This document shows, piece by piece, positions 1 through 8,696 of a stretch of 64,000 nucleotides of DNA (its first letter is position 1; each line of letters starts with the position of its first letter). Where the stretch lies: contig NZ_CP126095.1 of NCBI RefSeq assembly GCF_030123105.1, positions 3,534,001-3,598,000 on the forward strand. The letters are read 5' to 3'. Below the pieces are notes generated by a model. The model saw nothing but the letters and a program-made list of their open reading frames with translations. It ran no database searches and was not told where the DNA came from. The stretch is from Paenibacillus sp. G2S3 (lineage in GTDB: Bacteria; Bacillota; Bacilli; Paenibacillales; Paenibacillaceae). The translations under genes and the position numbers were made by a program.

Positions 1-1074
1 GAGGAGCAGCTTCAGCATGCTTCCGCTGTATTGGCAACTGAACAGCAACGAGCAGCCGGGCACTTGCTGCGCGGGCAATCGATGCACACTTTTGTTACGT
101 TTCTCGTTTCCTGGGGAGTGCTGACGCTCGGCGCCTATTTAATTATGGAAGGAGCGCTTGCAGGCGTATTTCTTGCCATGTTGGTCATGGCATCACAAAC
201 CGTATTTGAAGAAGCGACGGCTATGGCCACATTACCCGCGTATAAAGAGGATAGCGAACACGCAGCCAAACGACTGACGGAAACAGTTCAGACCTTTGAT
301 GAGCAGTCTTCGCAGCCAAGTGGCACATTGTCTATCAATCACGCCGTTACGATGGAACTATCCGATGTTACGTTTCAATATGAAGGGGAGTGGAGACCCG
401 CGCTCAGGGATATGTCCCTGCACATTTTACCTGGCTCCAAAACGGCAATTGTCGGGCCGAGTGGGTCAGGAAAATCAACGATTATCGAATTGCTGCTCAA
501 GCTTCGAACACCAACGGCTGGAGATATACGATTAAACGGCATTTCGGTGAAGGAACTGGATGAGACTAGCATTTGGCAAACGGCTAATGTGGTATTTCAG
601 CAAAGTCATTTCTTCCGGGGAACGATCCGGGACAACCTGCTGCTGAATGGAGAAGACTATGCTGACGAACAATTGCTGGATGTGCTAGCTAAAATGCAGC
701 TGCCCGATACATCGTTAACCGGTATGGTGTATGAAAAAGGGGAGAATCTGTCGGACGGCGAGAAGCAGCGGCTGGCTCTGGCGCGAGTGATGCTCCGCAA
801 AGGACGGGTATGGCTTCTGGACGAACCAACGTCATCGTTGGATTATGTGACAGAAGAGCACGTTTTGAAGCATCTCTACGCACAGGCGGCTAATGATACG
901 CTTCTCCTGATTTGTCATCGGCTTACCGGATTAGAAGAGATGGACCAGATTTTGGTCATGGACCAAGGCAGGGTAGTCGAATCGGGGTCCTATTCGGAGT
1001 TGATGGGGCAAAAAGGCTATTTTTATGAGATGAAACAAATCGAACAGCAAATGATCGGAGAAGTTGGAGTGTAA
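1..1074 (+). CDS. cydC: Thiol reductant ABC exporter subunit CydC, 5' truncated by window edge
   Basis: The reading frame is open to base 1, so the N-terminal part of the membrane domain lies outside the window; the TTG at 31 is internal. What remains is the last transmembrane stretch (about codons 30-65) and a complete ATPase domain: Walker A GPSGSGKST, a Q-loop, signature LSDGEKQRLALAR, Walker B VWLLDEPTSSLD and the switch histidine in LLICHRL. In the family, CydDC is a heterodimeric inner-membrane exporter of glutathione/cysteine needed for cytochrome bd assembly, and the second half-transporter is usually encoded just upstream (out of view). The diverged membrane part and DEPTSSLD box fit CydC rather than a generic multidrug half-transporter, but without the N-terminus this is a family call. 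Confidence 0.75.
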   Translation, partial: EEQLQHASAVLATEQQRAAGHLLRGQSMHTFVTFLVSWGVLTLGAYLIMEGALAGVFLAMLVMASQTVFEEATAMATLPAYKEDSEHAAKRLTETVQTFDEQSSQPSGTLSINHAVTMELSDVTFQYEGEWRPALRDMSLHILPGSKTAIVGPSGSGKSTIIELLLKLRTPTAGDIRLNGISVKELDETSIWQTANVVFQQSHFFRGTIRDNLLLNGEDYADEQLLDVLAKMQLPDTSLTGMVYEKGENLSDGEKQRLALARVMLRKGRVWLLDEPTSSLDYVTEEHVLKHLYAQAANDTLLLICHRLTGLEEMDQILVMDQGRVVESGSYSELMGQKGYFYEMKQIEQQMIGEVGV

Positions 1075-1357
1075 AAAAGCAAGACTTCTTCTGAGGCCAA
1101 ATACATCAGCTCATAGGAAGAATACTTGTAATGGCTACTGGTTCTATGGTGACTCCGGATGATGTTGCAACAGCCATCGATAAGGGACTAAGACTGGTAG
1201 CGGGTATAATGTACGATAAATAGAATCAGCCACATTGGATGAAATTCCAATGTGGCTTTTTGTGTATTAAGTAATTTCTAATTTCGGATCACACGTAGAT
1301 CTATCTTTGTTCACCGACAGAGGCGGGAACGCAGTTGAGCGAGCAATATAGTTTATT
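1075..1357. other. Intergenic stretch after cydC
   Basis: No convincing gene. A 30-codon open frame at 1131-1223 (MATGSMVTPDDVATAIDKGL...) has no ribosome binding site and could be the tail of a decayed dehydrogenase-like gene. It ends just before a clear terminator at 1228-1262. Nothing else stands out up to 1357. Confidence 0.4.
1228..1262 (+). terminator. Rho-independent terminator
   Basis: An 11-bp perfect stem (AGCCACATTGG at 1228-1238 with CCAATGTGGCT at 1247-1257), an 8-nt loop and a following run of T. It is the first terminator after cydC and probably ends that transcript. Confidence 0.85.
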
Positions 1358-1599
1358 CTAATACATCTGTGGTATCGGAGTTCCTGGCGGTCTCCACCAC
1401 GATTCAACAGTTTTCCAAACAGTATCATAATTGCTGCCTTTACCCATCAAATATCCAATGGCAACTGCTTCTGTTAATGTGTGTTGATAACCAAGGTATT
1501 GGGCTTCTCGTAATCCATGTCTAATAGCTGGTCTGATTATTGGAATAATTGGTGTTGAAGGTTAGCATCCCGATAATGTGGAGGTTGATTCACACTCAT
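1358..1599 (-). pseudogene. Small hypothetical protein gene with a frameshift
   Basis: Reading the minus strand, ATG at 1599-1597 follows a good Shine-Dalgarno (GTGAGGAG) and codes MSVNQPPHYRDANLQ before the frame runs into TAA. A shift of one base near 1550 restores a long frame that ends at TAG (1360-1358). Its residues include IIRPAIRHGLREAQYLGYQH, a TEAVAIGYLMGKG segment and a terminal WWRPPGTPIPQMY. The continuous coding signal across the shift indicates one gene of about 80 codons broken by a single indel, or a sequencing error. I do not recognise the family; there is no membrane segment or signal peptide. Confidence 0.5.
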
Positions 1600-1893
1600 T
1601 CTATTACTCCTCACTTTGTATCAATATTTTGAAATAATTTATGGCGGGTATAGGTAAAAGCGGAACATGTCTTTAGCGTTTATTGTTTTTGAAGGTCACC
1701 TTTTGATCGGACGTAGTTATTCTCGAACGCCGGCTCGGACAGCGATTCTCAACTAGCGGCATTGGATTTACTTATATCTTTCAAGTCAAATAAAGCGCTC
1801 AGAGCTTTCGGCAATTTGTTGATGTACAACTAAAACAAAATAAGAGAGGAAAACGTCTATTATTAAGATGAATCTGTTATAGGAGGTTTTAAT

Positions 1894-2769
1894 ATGAAGA
1901 AAAAACTGGCCATTTCCTTATTTGCCTCAGCTTAACTTGTGCTTCCAGTAATACCGGTACTTAGCTTTGCAGCGGCTACATCTAAACCTACGATCATAAA
2001 CAACGGCCAAATTAACAACAATCGAGTTCTCATTCCGTTACGAGTTGTTTCAGAAAATTTAGGCGCGAGTGTGGAATGGTTTCAAGCTGAGAAAGAAGTA
2101 AAAATTAAAAATGGCGACTCGACCATCTGGCTTGCTGCAAATTTCAAACGCGTAATCATTGTATCGCCGCCGACTACAGAAAACCCAGATATGCCGCATC
2201 GGGAATATATTGATTTGGATACTGCCACGCAGATCATTAATGGAACAACCTATGTTCCGCTACGCTTTGTTGGTCAATCGCTAAGTGCGAATGTGTTATG
2301 GAACCAACAGGCTAAGCAGGCGACACTGACATTGGGCGGTAAGGAACTCGTTGTCAACATGGAGCAACCGTCTGTTCAAATCTCTGTGAAGCATAAAATT
2401 ATGGATCCACGGTTAAAACTACTTTCCGATAAATTAAATCAAGCAGCCGATGTCTCTTCAATTAAAAATATTAGTTCCTACTTTAAACCTTACTTTACGG
2501 ATAAATTAATTAAGTCTATCGTTCAAAATAAAGGCTTGAATACAGCTAGTACCTATGAAACGCCTGCCTCGTCGCCAGTATACATTAACAAGACTTTAGC
2601 GACGCTTTCGCAATCGGTTATATTGGCAAATGGTCTAACAGGAGAAGATCAATATGCCGAGGATCGTACGATCACTCTCGTATTTACGAATGGTGTATGG
2701 AAGGTCGATAGCGTCAGCAAGGGGGCGAGGGTAATAATCTCAGGGTTCTCAGATTTTCAACCTCAATAA
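1894..2769 (+). pseudogene. Secreted copper-amine-oxidase N-terminal-domain protein, in-frame stop in signal peptide
   Basis: Translation should begin at ATG 1894, eight bases behind an excellent ribosome site (AGGAGG at 1881-1886). The first residues MKKKLAISLFASA form the start of a signal peptide, then TAA (1933-1935) interrupts the frame. The same frame continues with LVLPVIPVLSFAAATSKP, the rest of the signal peptide. The mature part has the repeated PLR.V...LGA.V.W motif of Cu_amine_oxidN1 domains (RVLIPLRVVSENLGASVEW, TYVPLRFVGQSLSANVLW), then about 130 residues without an assigned domain. Starting at GTG 1939 would cut away the charged N-terminus and leave no ribosome site, so I call the gene broken or an artefact. 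The same domain closes the 2257-aa protein at 21081-27854. Confidence 0.75.
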
Positions 2770-2808
2770 TTATTCAAAGGCTCCTGATATTTGATTAAGA
2801 AAAACAAA

Positions 2809-2836
2809 AAGCCCTCATAAGAAGGGCTTATTTGTT
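2809..2836 (+). terminator. Rho-independent terminator
   Basis: Stem AAGCCCT (2809-2815) with AGGGCTT (2823-2829), 7-nt loop, then ATTTGTT. It lies 40 bases after the stop of the copper-amine-oxidase-domain gene and fits as its terminator. Confidence 0.7.
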
Positions 2837-3098
2837 ATGTTTATTACTTACAAATTCTGAAAAGCAATAAGTGCCGGGATAGTTGCTAAAAAATGAAGAT
2901 CAAAAATCCCCAACAATATGTCCATATGCATACGCCTACGTTAATTGGAGGAAGACAATTCTAAATCTAGAACATCTCACAGAGTGGATTTGAAAATAAT
3001 TTACGGACAAGTGAAAGTACCTAGAAACGGTTGCGCTCACTCTGTCCGATTTTTCATGCCTATTGCATTACAATTATCCTAGGCTGTGCTTACTTAAT
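2837..3098. other. Intergenic stretch upstream of the sugar transporter operon
   Basis: No open frame with a ribosome site was found here on either strand. The only notable part is the start of the regulatory region that continues into the promoter element at 3099. Confidence 0.4.
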
Positions 3099-3155
3099 AT
3101 CTTATAAGAAATTCTTGAAATCACAGAAATTTATCCAATAGGGGGATGCTATTAT
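3099..3155 (+). promoter_or_regulatory. Promoter with candidate YesN-type activator site, transporter operon
   Basis: Bases 3099-3132 form a 34-bp element with two AGAAATT half-sites 18 bases apart. It is almost identical (32 of 34) to 13980-14013 in front of the 1868-aa protein gene. Seventeen bases downstream is a -10 box TATTAT (3150-3155); no good -35 box is present where expected. A direct repeat replacing the -35 box is the usual design of AraC-type activator sites, and a YesN-like regulator is encoded at 8693. The assignment of the binding protein is inference. Confidence 0.6.
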
Positions 3156-3184
3156 ACAAATATAAATAAAGACGAGGTGATGAA

Positions 3185-4132
3185 ATGCAAACGAAATTGG
3201 CAGCGGACGCCATTCCCCTCACCAAAAAGCGGACTTCATGGATAAGAACGATAAAAAAGTATAAAGTGATGTACGCTCTCTTGTTCCCGGCATTAGTTTA
3301 CTTTGCCGTATTCAAATACATTCCTATGGCGGGAATCATAATTGCTTTTAAAAACTATAACCTAGCTTTGGGACTATGGGATAGCCCATGGGTGGGATTT
3401 AGAAATTTTACAGATTTTATGAACGGCGTTTATTTCTGGGACATCATGAGAAATACGATAGTCATATCGCTGTATAAGCTATTATTCGGTTTCTCAGCTC
3501 CTATCATACTTGCTTTGCTGCTCAATGAAGTTTATACCCAATGGTTTAAGAAAATCGTACAAACGATCACTTATTTACCCCACTTTCTATCATGGGTCAT
3601 TGTTTATGGAATGATGGTGGCATTATTAGCCCCAGGGGATGGTCTATTTAACATGATTTTGAAGGAATACGGTGTTGAACCCATCTCATTCCTAACGGAA
3701 CCTGCCTGGGGCAGACTGCTGATCATCTTATCTGAAATATGGAAGGATATTGGATGGGGGGCGATATTGTACCTTGCAGCATTAGCAGGAATCGATCCAA
3801 GCTTATATGAAGCAGCTAAAATTGATGGCGCTTCCAAATGGAGACAGCTATGGCATGTAACACTTCCCGGCATTCGAGGCGTGATGATTCTGATGCTGAT
3901 CCTTAAATTAAGCCATATTCTGGATGCTGGTTTTGACCAAATATTCATGTTTGCCAACAGCTTTAATCAGGAGAAGATCGACATTATCGACACATGGGTA
4001 TACCGTGAAGGGCTCGAGCGACTTAAGATTGGCTTGGCTACTGCCGTGGGATTATTTAAAGCGGTCATCGGATTTGTTTTAGTGTTGGCAGCGAATAAGC
4101 TCGCCAAAAAATTCGATGGGCAAATTTGGTGA
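3185..4132 (+). CDS. CUT1-family sugar ABC transporter permease, LplB-like
   Basis: Inner-membrane permease of an oligosaccharide importer, 315 aa with six predicted membrane spans. The N-terminus has the tract KKYKVMYALLFPALVYFAVFKYIPMAGI typical in character of LplB/YteP proteins (quoted motif core: YALLFPALVYFAVFKYIP). The EAA loop that docks the ATPase is EAAKIDGASKWRQLWHVTLP near residue 218. ATG 3185 follows GAGGTGATGA. It is the first gene of a three-gene operon (permease, permease, lipoprotein). No ATPase gene is nearby, as usual for this class, which generally shares an MsmX-type ATPase encoded elsewhere. The substrate is not readable from sequence; the neighbours suggest an oligosaccharide from a complex polysaccharide. 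Confidence 0.9.
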   Translation: MQTKLAADAIPLTKKRTSWIRTIKKYKVMYALLFPALVYFAVFKYIPMAGIIIAFKNYNLALGLWDSPWVGFRNFTDFMNGVYFWDIMRNTIVISLYKLLFGFSAPIILALLLNEVYTQWFKKIVQTITYLPHFLSWVIVYGMMVALLAPGDGLFNMILKEYGVEPISFLTEPAWGRLLIILSEIWKDIGWGAILYLAALAGIDPSLYEAAKIDGASKWRQLWHVTLPGIRGVMILMLILKLSHILDAGFDQIFMFANSFNQEKIDIIDTWVYREGLERLKIGLATAVGLFKAVIGFVLVLAANKLAKKFDGQIW

Positions 4133-4145
4133 GGTGGTTATCGAA

Positions 4146-5015
4146 ATGATCAATTTGACAGTCGGGGAAAAAGTCTGGCAAGCAGTCGTTTATTTTATTC
4201 TTATTTTGCTAGCTCTACTTTGCTTATTACCCTTTCTATATGTGGTTGCTGTTTCAGTGACGCCAGAATCGGAAGTGTTAAGAAGAGGAATTGTTATTAT
4301 ACCAGAATCCTTTACCTTTCTAGCCTATAAAGAAGTATTCATTTCTCATGGTATCGGGCAGGCGTATAAAATTACCTTGTTTCGAACGATTGTAGGCACT
4401 GCGCTAAATGTGTTCTTTACGGTAATAGCGGCATATCCGTTATCCAAAAAATATTTGCCAGGTCGAAGCCCATTTTTACTATTCATTGTCTTTACCATGA
4501 TGTTTGGGGGAGGATTAATTCCAACTTATTTACTAATCCGCTCTCTGGGATTGCTAAACAGTCCGTGGGTATTGATTATCCCAAATCTCATTAGTGCATT
4601 TAATCTGGTGATCATTAAAGGCTTTTTCGAGCAATTGCCTGCTGAAATCGAGGAATCAGCGAGGGTAGACGGTGCAAGTGAGCTTCAGTCGTTATGGCGG
4701 ATCATTTTACCCCTGTCCTTGCCCGTCCTTTCCACAATTTCCTTATTTTACGCAGTCGGGCATTGGAATAGTTATTTCGATGCTATTGTTTATATCAATG
4801 ATTCCAACTTAATGCCGCTTCAAGTGATCTTGCGCAACATCCTGCTTAACGTCGCAACACAAAGTGCTGATTCGCTTGCCAATACCGGAGCTGTTAGTAC
4901 GTTCGCAATACAAATGGCAGCAGTTGTCGTGACTACAGTTCCGATTTTGATCGTTTACCCATTTATGCAAAAGCATTTTACCAAAGGTGTACTCTTGGGA
5001 TCGGTTAAAGGTTAA
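4146..5015 (+). CDS. CUT1-family sugar ABC transporter permease, YtcP-like
   Basis: Second permease of the importer, 289 aa, six spans, with the EAA loop EESARVDGASELQSLWRIIL near residue 175 and the C-terminal QKHFTKGVLLGSVKG tail characteristic of YtcP/YesQ-type permeases. I place the start at ATG 4146, which has GGTGAGGTGG (4128-4137) in front; an in-frame ATG at 4116 lies inside the preceding gene and has no ribosome site. The ribosome site overlaps the stop of the first permease, so the pair is translationally linked. It should pair with the 3185-4132 product to form the membrane pore. Confidence 0.9.
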   Translation: MINLTVGEKVWQAVVYFILILLALLCLLPFLYVVAVSVTPESEVLRRGIVIIPESFTFLAYKEVFISHGIGQAYKITLFRTIVGTALNVFFTVIAAYPLSKKYLPGRSPFLLFIVFTMMFGGGLIPTYLLIRSLGLLNSPWVLIIPNLISAFNLVIIKGFFEQLPAEIEESARVDGASELQSLWRIILPLSLPVLSTISLFYAVGHWNSYFDAIVYINDSNLMPLQVILRNILLNVATQSADSLANTGAVSTFAIQMAAVVVTTVPILIVYPFMQKHFTKGVLLGSVKG

Positions 5016-5081
5016 AAAGCTATTCCAACCTGAGTTGTTACGGGGAAACCGTGATAATATAGAAGCAAAGGAGAGGTCATT

Positions 5082-6668
5082 ATGCAACGTAAAGCGATTA
5101 CATTTGCTATTCTGACAGCAATAGTCGGTGTGGGAACGGTATTGTCAGGATGTGGGGACAAAAAAGAGGTTACATCGTCAGCTACGGGTAATTCACAAGG
5201 CCAGTCTAGTCCCTTTGATAAAAAATTGAAAATTTCGATATTTAACCAAGGCACTTTCAATGCTGCTGCTCCGATTCCTCCCCGTGAAGAAGATATCCAA
5301 CGCCAAATGTTGGAGAAAGCAGTAAATATCGACTTGGAAATGATGATTCCTCAATCAGGTCAAGCAACGACTAAATTAAATACGCTCATTGCTGGAGGAG
5401 ATATTCCAGATTTGATTTTCTTGAAAAGCCGGGCTGATCTCGCGCAATATTATGACCAAGGCGTTCTTGCGGATTTGACACCGTATCTGGATCAATTTCC
5501 TGAATTACAGAAACGTTTTAGCAACGACTCCTGGGAGGCGATGTCCTATCAAGGAAAAACCATTGGGGTTCCAGGTTATGATAATGTAAATGGTATCAGT
5601 CGAAGCTTCTTCATTCGCAATGATTGGCTGAAAAAGCTGAATATGGAAGTGCCAACGACACCTGACGAGTTATTCGAAGTTATGAAAGCCTTTACAGAGG
5701 AAGACCCGGACGGTAATGGCAAAAACGATACTTACGGATTCATAGGCGGCATGAATAAAGAGGGCAATCTGCAAACCTACGGCTTCGATAGTTTGATGTG
5801 GATGTTTGGCGTCAATCCTCCATCAGCCATTGATGTGAAAGACAATGAACCGGTGTTCCTGTATACCGACCCAAAAATGAAAGAGGCGCTCACTTATATC
5901 AATAAAATGATGGAAGCCAAAGTTGTAGATCCAGACTGGGTGACGATGAATACTCCCGATTTGTTGGACCAAAAGTTATTTAAGGGTAAAGTTGGCTTCA
6001 TGATAAGAGATGCACGCAGGCTGGAACCGGATTATCAGCAGAAAATGAAAGAAATCAGTGGAGAGGTACCGGAATGGATCGTCATTCCTCCAATGATAGG
6101 TCCTTATGGTGATCAAATTGTAGAGAGAAAATCGTTCCAAGGCAATTCATGGGCCATATCCAAGAAAGCGGATAAGGACAAAATCATTCGGATCTTGTCC
6201 ATGCTGAATTATCTCTTTACGGACAAAGAAGCATATCCGAATTTTGCATACGGAATTAAAGGAATTCATTGGGATATAGTGGACGGCAAGATCAAGAATA
6301 AAACCTCTGAATTATCAAAGGAAATGAAAGAAAAGTACCTATGGGTTGACCATTATAGAATGCCGCGTCGTGGTGATGATGCTGAGTACTTCAGCTTCCA
6401 GAATCCTAAGACGGCAGAAGCTTTTGAGAACAATCAGAAATACGTGGCGCCTACTTTGCCCGGGAATTTATTGACTGAAGACCCGAACGATACATTGGCA
6501 GCTGACCGCCAACGTTTCATTAATGAAAGTTTGGTCAAATTTATGACCGGAAAAGATCCTCTTTCTAACTGGGAGAATTTCCTCAATACGTTGGATACCA
6601 AGTTTGACATGCAGAAATATAAGGACACAGTAATCAAGCAATTTAAAGAAGCGGGCTTAATTAAGTAA
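5082..6668 (+). CDS. Extracellular sugar-binding lipoprotein (LipO/YtcQ-like)
   Basis: Substrate-binding component of the importer encoded just upstream, 528 aa. The signal peptide ends in a lipobox LSGC (Cys about residue 24), so the protein is predicted to be lipidated and anchored outside the membrane. The body is a family-1 extracellular solute-binding protein of the long (about 500 aa) type paired with LplB/YtcP permeases; DPDGNGKNDTYGF resembles the short calcium-binding loop common in this group. ATG 5082 has AAAGGAGAGG in front. Two hairpins and a strong terminator follow before the sensor kinase gene. The ligand is unknown. Confidence 0.9.
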   Translation: MQRKAITFAILTAIVGVGTVLSGCGDKKEVTSSATGNSQGQSSPFDKKLKISIFNQGTFNAAAPIPPREEDIQRQMLEKAVNIDLEMMIPQSGQATTKLNTLIAGGDIPDLIFLKSRADLAQYYDQGVLADLTPYLDQFPELQKRFSNDSWEAMSYQGKTIGVPGYDNVNGISRSFFIRNDWLKKLNMEVPTTPDELFEVMKAFTEEDPDGNGKNDTYGFIGGMNKEGNLQTYGFDSLMWMFGVNPPSAIDVKDNEPVFLYTDPKMKEALTYINKMMEAKVVDPDWVTMNTPDLLDQKLFKGKVGFMIRDARRLEPDYQQKMKEISGEVPEWIVIPPMIGPYGDQIVERKSFQGNSWAISKKADKDKIIRILSMLNYLFTDKEAYPNFAYGIKGIHWDIVDGKIKNKTSELSKEMKEKYLWVDHYRMPRRGDDAEYFSFQNPKTAEAFENNQKYVAPTLPGNLLTEDPNDTLAADRQRFINESLVKFMTGKDPLSNWENFLNTLDTKFDMQKYKDTVIKQFKEAGLIK

Positions 6669-6676
6669 ATCAAGTA

Positions 6677-6716
6677 GAAACGGCTTCGCCGTCCTTTTAA
6701 AGGACGGTACCGTTTC
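6677..6716. repeat. Nested inverted repeat, member of an intergenic stem-loop family
   Basis: Outer arms GAAACGG (6677-6683) and CCGTTTC (6710-6716) enclose a perfect inner stem CCGTCCTT/AAGGACGG. The left half, read on the minus strand, matches elements at 6883-6908 and 13947-13972. No T-run follows, so it is not an ordinary terminator. Confidence 0.6.
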
Positions 6717-6769
6717 AGCGAGAAAGATAAGGAACATTTATGCGCGAAGCATATAAATTCTTATCTTTT

Positions 6770-6810
6770 AAATAAAGAGAGAGGCTATAAATAGCCCCTC
6801 TCTTTATTTA
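6770..6810 (+). terminator. Strong terminator after the transporter operon
   Basis: An 18-bp stem with one mismatch (6770-6787 with 6792-6809) and a 4-nt loop, A/T-rich outside and GC-rich near the loop, ending in TTTATTTA. It separates the transporter operon from the sensor kinase gene and could act in both directions. Confidence 0.7.
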
Positions 6811-6816
6811 AATATA

Positions 6817-6846
6817 AGAAAGTATAAGTTTTACTTTATACTTTCT
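6817..6846. repeat. Perfect inverted repeat
   Basis: AGAAAGTATAA (6817-6827) and TTATACTTTCT (6836-6846) form an 11-bp perfect stem with an 8-nt loop between the terminator at 6770 and the sensor gene. It is AT-rich and could be an operator or a weak RNA hairpin. Confidence 0.5.
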
Positions 6847-6859
6847 CCTTCTATTTTTC

Positions 6860-6908
6860 GAAGAAACGCTTATCGTCCTTAAAAAGGACGCCGAAGGCGT
6901 TTCTTCTT
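6860..6908. repeat. Nested stem-loop, second copy of the intergenic element
   Basis: Outer arms GAAGAAACGC (6860-6869) and GCGTTTCTTC (6897-6906) enclose an inner stem CGTCCTT/AAGGACG. Bases 6883-6908 match 13947-13972 at 23 of 26 positions. It lies in the leader of the sensor kinase gene. Confidence 0.6.
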
Positions 6909-6956
6909 ATCATATGCTATTATTTGTTTAATACAGATTTAAAAGGAAGATGATAG

Positions 6957-8696
6957 ATGCGAAGAAGAATCAGCTTGCCTATAAAATTATTTTTTATTGT
7001 GTTTGCATTTGTATTAAGCTGCATAATCTTGATAAGTCAATTGTCTTATCACTATGTCCAAAAGGAAATAAGAAAAACTGACATTTATTACACTAACCAA
7101 ATACTAGACAAGGTAGATCAGTATTTCACAGTTAATTTTTCCTCCTTCCAGACGATCCTGTTCTCGGTCGAAACATCGGTGAAAGCCAACATTGACAATA
7201 CAGAAGTGATTAAAAAGCAATTAAGAGAGCTGTATGAACTCAACAGTAATTACGTCAGTAATATTTATTTGATCAAAAGCGATTTATCCATTCTAGGCGG
7301 GAGTACACCTACCCGAATATTCGATGAACCTTTAGCTGAGAGAGAACCTTTGTTTGATGCGGCTGACAAGAACAGAAGGACTACATTTGTCAGTGATCCT
7401 TACAAATCTAAATATTCCGGCTGGACAGTTACGATGGTTCGATATCTGAACAGTGCTCCGTTTCCTATGGCCATTGCGGTAGATTTGGATCTAAATGCCA
7501 TTGAAGAAACCTTGTTCAAGATTAATAAAAAAGAACAAATGGATTTGGCTCTAATCACCGCATCGGGAAAAATCATTGCCGGATTTTCGGAAAATAAAGG
7601 ACCCATGAATATTCAAGATCATACTTTTTCAATCGGTGAAACATCAGCGGAACAAATTCTGAATACAACAGAAACAAGCCTTCAACTACATACCAAGGAT
7701 GGCATTCCGGTCTCCCTTCTGAAAAAACCGACTGAGAAATTCAACTGGACCCTCATCTCGATCAACGATGAATCACGCTTGAAAGCTGCTTTGTCCAGAC
7801 TGGAAACCTATTATATCGGACTTCTAGCTGCAGGGCTCCTCTTAAGTCTGTTCATTTCCTTTTTTATCGCCAAATATATAAGGACCCCTCTCTATGCGCT
7901 CAAAACAAAAATGAAGCGGGTGGAGCAAGGCCTCCTCACAACTACAATGTCGATTAACCGAAACGATGAGTTTGGAGATCTCTCCCGAGCATTCGATCGT
8001 ATGCTGCAGCAAATTGTGGAACTGATACGGGGAGCAGAGCTACATAATGAACTTGAGCGGAAGCTGGAAATCCAAGTGCTTCAGTCTCAAATAAACCCTC
8101 ATTTTCTGTATAACACGCTTGGTTCTATCAGCAATGTCATACGACTCGGACAAATAGAGAAAGTAGATGTGGTGATCGAGTCTCTCATTTCAATATTGGA
8201 ATATGGGATAGCTGATGCTGCTGAGAAGGTTTCACTACGGCAGGAATTGCAAAATGTATCGGACTATATCTTGATCCAGAACATCCGCTACAACAGGAAC
8301 TTCCACTTGATTGAAAATATCGAAGCAAATTTAATAGATTTCCCAGTTTTTCGAATGCTGCTGCAGCCCCTTGTGGAGAATAGTATCTTCCATGGTTATA
8401 ACGGAGGGGGGATCGAAGGTCCTATTACTATTCATGCGTACAGAGAGGGCGGCATCGTCATCATAGAAGTAGTTGATCAAGGCGAGGGAATTCCTACTGA
8501 TAAAATAAAGCATATTTTGATTTCAGAACCGAGTGATGTGGAAGTGAAAAGGAAAAGAATCGGGTTAAATAATATTCATGACCGAATAAGACTTCACTAC
8601 GGAGAACAGTTCGGGCTCCAAATCATAAGCATACCTAAGGAAATAACCCGTGTTCAAGCCTTATTCCCAGCAGGCTCGCTTAAAGGAGATGCATGA
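6957..8696 (+). CDS. Sensor histidine kinase, YesM-like
   Basis: Membrane sensor of a two-component system, 579 aa. Order: first membrane span about 11-33, an extracellular sensing region of about 250 residues, second span about 283-306, HAMP linker, His_kinase box with QSQINPHFLYNTLGSI (phospho-acceptor His near 381), and a HATPase domain with an LQPLVENSIFHG N-box and DQGEGIP G-box. This is the YesM/LytS-type kinase that pairs with AraC-type response regulators. The stop overlaps the start of the next gene by four bases, so the two proteins are co-translated. In such loci the sensor usually detects a sugar, sometimes via the lipoprotein; that is inference here. Confidence 0.92.
   Translation: MRRRISLPIKLFFIVFAFVLSCIILISQLSYHYVQKEIRKTDIYYTNQILDKVDQYFTVNFSSFQTILFSVETSVKANIDNTEVIKKQLRELYELNSNYVSNIYLIKSDLSILGGSTPTRIFDEPLAEREPLFDAADKNRRTTFVSDPYKSKYSGWTVTMVRYLNSAPFPMAIAVDLDLNAIEETLFKINKKEQMDLALITASGKIIAGFSENKGPMNIQDHTFSIGETSAEQILNTTETSLQLHTKDGIPVSLLKKPTEKFNWTLISINDESRLKAALSRLETYYIGLLAAGLLLSLFISFFIAKYIRTPLYALKTKMKRVEQGLLTTTMSINRNDEFGDLSRAFDRMLQQIVELIRGAELHNELERKLEIQVLQSQINPHFLYNTLGSISNVIRLGQIEKVDVVIESLISILEYGIADAAEKVSLRQELQNVSDYILIQNIRYNRNFHLIENIEANLIDFPVFRMLLQPLVENSIFHGYNGGGIEGPITIHAYREGGIVIIEVVDQGEGIPTDKIKHILISEPSDVEVKRKRIGLNNIHDRIRLHYGEQFGLQIISIPKEITRVQALFPAGSLKGDA

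Noticed and set aside
1131-1223. Short protein of 30 codons after cydC
   Set aside because: No ribosome binding site and no homologue I recognise; mentioned only in the intergenic entry.
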